64,000 bases of DNA. Source: Balamuthia mandrillaris (taxonomy: Eukaryota; Discosea; Longamoebia; Balamuthiidae). Positions 57,283-64,000 of this stretch are shown piece by piece. The stretch covers positions 124,001 to 188,000 of the forward strand of contig JAVKOQ010000046.1 of the NCBI GenBank assembly GCA_031835245.1, written 5' to 3'. The translations under genes and the position numbers were made by a program. Every line of letters begins with the position of its first letter. Position 1 is the stretch's first letter. The notes below the pieces were generated by a model. It did not search any database. It was given only the letters and a program-made list of their open reading frames with translations, and was not told the DNA's origin.

Positions 57283-59984
57283 TCAGTTAAGTTTGGTTTG
57301 GTGGAGATGGGCCATGAACAGGCGCGCCGTTTCCGCGGTGTCTTCTTGCTCTGCCTCGTTGGCTTGTTGCAAACCCTCCATGACTGACACCATTTGTTCC
57401 AAACGATGCTGTAGAAGGTGTCGATACACGTCGCTGTGCAGGAGAGATAGCAAAACTTGCAGATGTGCATTGCGTACCTTTTGCATGAGGAGGGATAGGT
57501 CAACAGATAGATACTCGACTAACTTGCTAAGTTCTCACTTCACAAGCACGTACCACGGAGTCCTCCAAATTGGCCAGATTGCGAAGCAGAATTTCCTGCA
57601 ATACCTTGATATCGTTGTCGAAAAAAAAGGAACGTGAAGCATTATCGGTGCATTGGATTAGGTCCTTTAGTAACTTAAGTACAAAAGGAGAGAGGCTCTG
57701 GTTTTTTGCTGTGGATGTGTTGGCATCGTAAGAAAGAGCATTAGAAATGTGCTCAACTTTTTTGTTAGTCGTAGGAGAGACAATGAGGTACTGTGCCAAT
57801 TTAGCGCGCTGATGAGCCTGGGGCCTAACTCTTGGCTTTTGCGCACAGCAAAGAGCCTCGCTACTACTCTGTTGGCATTGTTTTTGCTGTCGGTTTGGGC
57901 GTCATCACCCCCGAATTGCCAGTTAACTTTCAACTTCAACCACGTTCGCAACATTCAGGCCAATGCATACAGTAGAAGAATGTGTTTAGCGGTGGGTGCT
58001 GCAAGGGTAAAAGTGGAGGTACTTACCAACGTCCTAAAAGCGGCCTCGCTAGTTTGTATGGCTTGGTCAGTGTCGGGTGGTTCCAGCGCCAAGCCTATCA
58101 AAAAGTTGACTAAATTGGCGCCAAGCTTGTCTTTTTTTTTTGAAGCATAAAAAAGCGGAAACAAAAAGCAGGTAAGATAAGGGAAGCCATCAAATGGCAC
58201 GTATAGCAGCGTCATTGTAATAACACGTACCTTTGATGTTAGTAGGCAATGGTTTCTCACAAATGTTACCAAGCATTGTCAAGCAAAGAGCAAGCATTTC
58301 TGCATCGCCAGAAACTAGTGATACCAATAATTCAGATGAGTAAGCAGCATATTGAAAATAATAAATAAATAAAAGCACCGCTTATGGATCAGAAACAAAA
58401 ACAAAAAGAGATGGTAAAGGTAACCTCTATAGGCACGCAAGTCCCTGTAAACCCAAACAGTCAGGGCATCCTCATCCACCAACAGAGAATAGAGGGAGGG
58501 TAAGTGTTCCCCTGCTACGAAAAACACTTTCAGTAGGAGCATGCGTTTGTCTCGTTCCGTGGGCTGTCATATGAACAACAAAAAAGTGAAAATAACAGTC
58601 GAAACACCTCAAAAGGGTTGGGTCACAACCAACCTTGGAATTCTTGAGGGCGCGGTGCATGGCCCTCACCATCCAAAAGTCATCTTCTGTCATCATCTGG
58701 ATAACATCTTCCCAATGCGGACCTAAACGCCACACACAAGAAGAGAAGAGAAGAGAAGAGAAGAGAAGAGAAGAGAAGAGAAGAGAAGAGAAGAGAAGAG
58801 AAGAGAAGAGAAGAGAAGAGAAGAGAAGAGAAGAGAAAGAGAAGAGAAGAGAAAGAGAAGAGAAGAAGAGAAGAAGAGAAGAAGAGAAGAGAAGAGAAGA
58901 GAAGAGAAGAGAAAGAAGAGAAGAGAACGATGAAGAGAAAGAGAAAGAAGAGAGCGATGAAGAGAACGATGAAGAGAACGATGAAGAGAAGAAGAGAAGA
59001 AGAAGAAGAAGAGAAGAAGAGAAGAGAAGAGAAGAGAAGAAAGAAGAGAAGAAAGAAGAGAAGAGAAGAGAAAGAGAAGAAGAGAACATGAAGAACGATG
59101 AAGAGAACGATGAAGAGAACGATGAAGAGAAAGAGAACGAAGAGAACGATAGAAGAGAAGAGAGAAGAAAGAAGAGAAGAAAGAGAAAGAGAAAGAGAAG
59201 AGAAGAGAAGAGAAGAGAAGAGAAGAGAAGAGAAGAGAAGAGAAGAGAAGAGAAGAGAACGATGAAGAGAACGATGAAGAGAACGATGAAGAGAACGATG
59301 AAGAGAACGATGAAGAGATGAGAACGATGAAGCGAAGATACCGATGAAAAGAAGCAGAGAAGAGGCATAACAGTCAGGTAAGCACAACAGCAAGGAAGGA
59401 GAAAAGTAACCTGTTAAAGCTTCTATCATGGCTGAAAGACTTTCAGCAGCTACCACCTGAGCGTCTTCTTGCGACAACTCCTCCTCCTTGTCTTGTTTTG
59501 AGTCTTCTTCATGAGCATCATTCAGCGTCATCGCTTGCGTTGCTTTCGGTAGGTGCTCCTCTTGTTCCGCTAGGAGTAGGTCCTCCACGTCATCGGGGGT
59601 GCCTTGCGTAACCTCTTTCAGCAGTTCCAACTTTACCTGCCCTGTGAGCGACGGACTATCCGGTGGGCTGGCGCCAGGCGGCGGCTGCTGCAGCCGAGCA
59701 AGGGCTTGGGCGAGCAGTTGCTTGACGTGGTGCAGCTCCATTTGCAAGTCCTGCACCTGCCTCTCCAAACCTGTCACACGGTTGGTCAGGCCCTCCACCA
59801 AGCCCTGCAGCTCCTCCTGAGGCGCAGAGGAGCATGTTGAGGATGCTGAGGATGGGGTGAGGGCGGCAGTGACGGTGGGGCTTTGATGAGCAGCGAACGT
59901 CTCCTCTGCCATAAGGCCGCGTGCCCTTCCTCCTCCTGCTCCTTCTCCACCGCAGTGCTTTTGCTCTTCTGGCCGTCGTCTCAT
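57283..59984 (-). CDS. SPIN90/Dip1-like armadillo-fold protein (NCKIPSD leucine-rich domain)
   Basis: Probable regulator of Arp2/3 actin nucleation, inferred from the C-terminal domain. The N-terminus is acidic with a coiled coil (LVEGLTNRVTGLERQVQDLQ). Helical repeat exons follow: HWEDVIQMMTEDDFWMVRAM, LPSLYSLLVDEDALTVWVYR, GDAEMLALCLTMLGNICEKP. The C-terminal block SFFFDNDIKVLQEILLRNLA, NLEDSVVR, then QVLLSLLHSDVYRHLLQHRL resembles the FFxNDxKVLxDxxLRxL core of the SPIN90/NCKIPSD/Dip1 (WISH/DIP/SPIN90) family. Outermost ATG at 59984; a second at 59912 is possible. The intron 58731-59409 is a long purine satellite. Stop codon 57283-57285. The family call is by pattern only. Confidence 0.55.
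58741..59335 (+). repeat. GAGAA/GAACGATGAAGA minisatellite
   Basis: About 600 bp of purine repeats: AGAGA-type pentamers (GAGAA)n at both ends and interspersed 12-mers GAACGATGAAGA in the middle and at the right end. It fills an intron of the SPIN90-like gene, whose sense strand is therefore TTCTC-rich. Long open frames across it are artefacts. Confidence 0.92.
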
Positions 59985-60139
59985 TTCTCGTTGGGCAATC
60001 CACGTCGTCCCGATCCCGCTGAAACCAAAAAGAAGAAAAAAAAAAAGAGAAAAGCGCAGCTCCCTTCGGCCAGCCGAAGCAGCAGAGAGGAGAGAGGGAG
60101 GGGAGCAAGTAAAAGAGAAACGCAAGGCAAGCGACAGGA

Positions 60140-61962
60140 ATGGAAGGGGTGGCCACAGACAAGAACCAACAGCCACAACAACATGGCGTGGTGCCTGCTG
60201 CTCCCGCTGGCGCCGAAGAACAAGAAGTCACTCCTTGGGACGTTAAAGCGGACAAGGACAAGGGCATTGACTACAACAAATTGATTGAGCAGTTTGGCAG
60301 CCAGCCCATCAGCGAGTCTCTGTTGGAGCGCGTGGAGAAAATAACCGGGAAGCCCGTCCACCCATGGCTGCGAAGGGGTCTCTTTTTCTCGCACAGGTAT
60401 GTCTCTACTACCACCACCGCCGCTCACTCTACCGTCTAGGAAGAAAACGCTAACGAGGTATATGCATGCCTCTTCTCTCCGCTCAGATCTTTGGAGGAAA
60501 TCCTTTCTCTGGCTGAAGCTGGTAAGCCATTTTACCTTTATACCGGCAGAGGGCCTTCCTCCGAGGCCTTGCACTTGGGCCACATGATCCCCTTTCTCTT
60601 CACCAAGTGAGTGCACAGCTCTTCCTTGTTGTGCCGTGCAGTTAACTTGGTTCTAATCCTCGCTCTTTCTTGCATCGTTACCGGCAGGTACCTGCAAGAC
60701 GCATTCAATGTTCCTTTGGTCATCCAGATGACTGATGACGAAAAGTTTTTGTGGAAGGACTTAACTTTGGAAGAAGCACACCGCCTCACCATCGAAAATG
60801 CCAAAGACATTATTGCTGTTGGCTTTGATCCAAGCAAAACGTTCATATTTTCCGACTTGGAATACTTGGGGTCTGGCCTTCTCTGCTTACTGTTCTCCTT
60901 GCTCTAGTTTTCGTTATTCTTCACTCTTGCCAGTTCCGTCGTCGTCTTCTTGCTTGCTCGTCTTTATGTCGTCTCTTGATTCTTCTTCTAGATTCCTCTT
61001 GGTTTGTTGACAATACTATTATCGTACAGGACAATGTATCCCAACATAGTTAAGATCCAAAAAGCAGTGACCGCAAACCAGGTCAAGGGCATCTTTGGAT
61101 TCACTGACTCGGACAACATTGGCAAATACGCCTACCCGGCCATTCAAGCTGCTCCCTCTTTTTCTAGCTCCTTTCCTCATATCTTTGGCACTAAGCAACA
61201 GTTCCCATGCCTGATTCCCTGTGCTATTGACCAGGTACGTCACAACCCATAGCCTTTTGTTTGTTTGTAACAAATTACGAAGTGAGCTACGTGATATACT
61301 AACTGCTGGCAAGGACCCCTTCTTCCGCATGACCAGAGATGTAGCTCCCAGGCTAGGCTGGTTGAAGCCTGCTGTTGTTCATTCCAAATTCTTTCCTTCC
61401 CTGCAAGGTTCGTGCAAACTCCCCTTATTAATCAGTATGGTCACTCATCACTGACTCTCCCATGCTGTTGTTGGACGCTTAAAAAAAAAGGTCCAGGCAG
61501 CAAAATGAGCGCCAGTACGCCATCATCAGCCATCTTTATGACCGACACACCGAAAGAGGTCAGCACAAAGGTTAACAAATATGCGTTTTCTGGCGGAAGA
61601 GACACGGTGGAGGAACACAGACGACTTGGTGCCAACCTGGACGTAGATGTTTCATATCAGTACCTCAACATCTTTTTGTGGGATGATGAAAAGCTGAAAC
61701 AGATTCATGACGTGCGCATCTCACCAGCTGCTGTTGTGAGAAGTGCAACTAACTCTCTCTTCTTCCAACAATGAAAACATAACAGGACTACAAAAGCGGC
61801 AAAATGCTCACCGGTGAAATCAAGAAAGAGTTAGTTCAAGTATTAACTCCCCTCATTTTAGAGCACCAAGAGGCTAGAAAGGCTATCACTGAGGAGACTG
61901 TCCGTGCCTTCATGACCCCAAGAAGGTTGCAGTTCGCTGGTTCCCAGCACATTCTTTTCTGA
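60140..61962 (+). CDS. WARS: Tryptophanyl-tRNA synthetase, cytosolic eukaryotic type
   Basis: Class I enzyme charging tRNA-Trp. The N-terminus has [20 protein letters not shown] and [20 protein letters not shown], both typical of eukaryotic TrpRS. Active-site motifs: HIGH as [13 protein letters not shown] with TGRGPSSEA before it, and KMSKS as GSKMSASTP. Others: [96 protein letters not shown] and the C-terminal [20 protein letters not shown]. About eight short introns. No WHEP domain precedes the core. Start ATG 60140; stop codon 61960-61962. It shares a short (155 bp) divergent promoter with the SPIN90-like gene. Confidence 0.95.
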
Positions 61963-62638
61963 TTCCAAAACTTCAACACTTTTTTTTGCTTTATCTACTT
62001 TACCTTCTCATAGAGAGAGCAGAGAGAGCAGAGAGATGGGGGGGTAAGGACGACGCGAGAAGGATGGGCTCCTAAAACAAACGTAATTACGAGACTCGAA
62101 GAGAGAAAAAGGGCCAAAGAAAGCACCAAGACAACGCACAAAACCAGCCCCCCATTAGCTTGGCACCACCGCGTGCCCCACTACCCACCACCGCCGCCGC
62201 CGCTACCCCAAGAAGAAGAAGAAGACCCACTGAGAGCACTGCCAGATACCGTTGCCAGTTCCCTCTACCGAGCCTCCTCCACGCTACTACGCATAGTTGC
62301 TACGATCACTACTGCAACAACCAACTGGCAGAACTTTCCCCCATAACCACCACCAAGCAGTAGCCCAGCCACCAAGGAGCCCAACCAACCAACCAACCAA
62401 CAACCAGCACAGCTCTACCACAAGCAGAAACTGGGCGCAACGTGGTTTTCTCCACCCACTGCGATAATATAAAATAGTTAAGCTGGGTCCACACCAATAG
62501 TTTCTTAAATCCCATTTGAAGAGATAAACCCCCTTCCCTCTTGGCTTTTGCTTTGTGTGTTGCTTCTACTACTAGCCACAACAGTAAAAGCCAAGAAGCC
62601 AAAAACATCTGCTGTTCTCTGACAACGGGCCACATGAC
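61963..62638. other. Spacer upstream of the Ser/Pro-rich gene
   Basis: About 680 bp with GAGAGAGCA repeats (62014-62036), CCR-rich sequence (62150-62220) and an (AACC)n run near 62380-62400. No gene recognised. Confidence 0.4.
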
Positions 62639-64000
62639 ATGCTGAGCGCAGAGACTAGTTGCGGTGTTCGCGGTGAGGAACAGCCCTCTCCCTCTTCCTC
62701 TTCCACTTCCACTTCCTCCTCTGCACATAGCACGCAGAACAACCACCACCCCTCAGAAGGTACCATGGTGACCAACAGAGATAAGCTGAACGCTTCCACA
62801 CAACGTACAGCTCCCTATGAGCCTCCCTCTCCTTCCTCCTCGTCCTCCTCGTCCTCTTTCTCTTCTTCCACGATTGCAACAACCACAATGGCAACAAACG
62901 CCCCAGGAGCAGGAGTAGGGTCGGCACTACAAAAGAACCAGGAACCCGCAAAAGCGCCTCTTTGTACCACTACCAGTACCAACGCCACGAGGACGTCATT
63001 AGGGCTACCTCCAGCAGCTTCGTTGCCTTCCTCCTCCACCACTTCCAAAGGAGAGGAATGGCAAAGGCCGCACCCCTCCAACTACCCTTATCTCTATGAC
63101 CAAAACAGCGGCTACACTATATCCAAAGCTGGTTCTGCTTCCTCTCGCCCCCATTTTCACAACACTCGCTACGGCAGCCCCTCGGCTCAACAACAGCAGC
63201 AACAGCAAACGGGCTCTGTACCGTCATCACCCTCTTCCCCTCCGGTCAACAATATTGCTACTACCACCAACAGCTCTAACAGTACTGGCACTAGTCCACT
63301 TAGAGCAAGGACTAAACAACCCCCATCAGGACGCGAGGACCGTGACCAACCACCACCTCCTCCACTTTCTCCTAGTCAGTCGCCGCAATATCTTGTCTCT
63401 CCCTCTGTTACCGCTCCTCCTCTTGCTGGTGCTGGTGGTGCTTCCTCTGGATTTTTCTCCTCTTCTGCCTCCATCCAGAGGACCACACCACACTCGGCTC
63501 CTCCTTCTTCTCCTTCGTCAGCAACGACAACAACAGCGCCACCACATGCGCCTCCTGTCCCACGACCACCTCCCTTGCCCTATCTGACACCTGAACAGCA
63601 CGAGTTTTATTTGTACGAACGAGAAAGCCGTTGGGCTGAGGTTCCTTCTCTCTTCCTTTTTTTTTCTTTTACTCCACTTCTTCTCTTATGGTCTGCGCCA
63701 CATCCTGACCTCGGTAACACAATATGCAGCTACAAAAGTTAATTGCTTATCTACAACACTACTCCCTGAGCGAGCCTCCTAGGGTTGAGCTCTCCAAAAA
63801 GAAGTATTTTGATATCTATAACTTGGCCATACATTTGCTACACTGTGTGGAAGGACTTGACCCCGACCGTATGCGGAGGAATGAGGTATCTCTCTCGCTC
63901 TCTCTTTCTCTCTCTCTCTTTGCTGGTTGTTATCCTGTTTCTTGGGATTTTTTTGTGCATGCACTAAGTTTATTTCCTCCTGTAATGAATACCTCTTTCT
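62639..64000 (+). CDS. Ser/Pro/Thr-rich protein, 5' part, unrecognised
   Basis: An ATG at 62639 opens about 330 residues of low-complexity Ser/Pro/Thr/Gln sequence, ending LTPEQHEFYLYERESRWAE. A donor at GAG|GTTCCT and acceptor at ATGCAG (near 63727) join to LQKLIAYLQHYSLSEPPRVE and KKKYFDIYNLAIHLLHCVEG, a predicted helical region, followed by another donor at about 63885. The gene continues past the window end. I recognise no domain. The Tyr/Leu-rich helices after the disordered arm suggest the folded part lies downstream. The intron after 63885 again shows (CT)n. Confidence 0.6.

Noticed and set aside
58472-60176. Long minus-strand frames of 298 and 498 residues, Ser/Leu/Phe-rich
   Set aside because: They read through the intronic purine satellite; the true exon content ends at the donor near 59410.

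Overview
The window is nuclear DNA of a protist with short GT-AG introns. Almost every gene encodes a eukaryotic housekeeping or signalling protein: POT1, PLAA, PDCD5, small HSP, LisH-WD40, USP10, Mediator 15, SF3B2, arginyl- and tryptophanyl-tRNA synthetases, GMAP-210-type golgin, FAHD1 and AATF/Che-1. Genes are tightly packed on both strands, separated mostly by 80-600 bp. An RWP-RK protein outside the green lineage, LRR-filamin and LRR-BTB proteins, and an F-box-Ras fusion suggest a free-living amoeba (Amoebozoa, Acanthamoeba/Balamuthia type). That placement is inference. CDS spans below run from start to stop and include introns; exon edges were read by eye from splice sites and frame.

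Layout. 1-4804: 3' part of a POT1-like gene, then PLAA on the minus strand. 5114-7672: an uncertain membrane-protein gene, PDCD5 and a heat-inducible-looking HSP20. 7989-15292: a LisH/CTLH/WD40 protein, a 7TM GOST-like protein and USP10. 15460-20674: one minus-strand gene fusing an F-box to a Ras-like GTPase, whose first intron carries a 3.7 kb Mutator-like transposon with a perfect 9-bp target duplication. 21244-37276: MED15, intronless SF3B2, an LRR-double-BTB protein, mitochondrial-type ArgRS, a golgin and FAHD1. 37277-50316: an AT-richer mobile-element island with Ty3/gypsy pieces on both strands, two halves of a Fanzor (eukaryotic TnpB-like) gene and a non-LTR reverse transcriptase scrap. 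50317-64000: AATF, an LRR-filamin protein, an RWP-RK factor, a SPIN90/Dip1-like protein, TrpRS and the start of a Ser/Pro-rich protein cut by the window end.

Most notable: the Fanzor and gypsy halves in the island can both be explained by one inversion of about 5.8 kb between two inverted copies of a 7-bp sequence (38856-38862 and 44626-44632). The F-box-Ras fusion with its intronic transposon is the other strong point. Two near-identical 95-98 nt segments inside gypsy gag/pol, with a third partial copy nearby, look like possible spreading introns.
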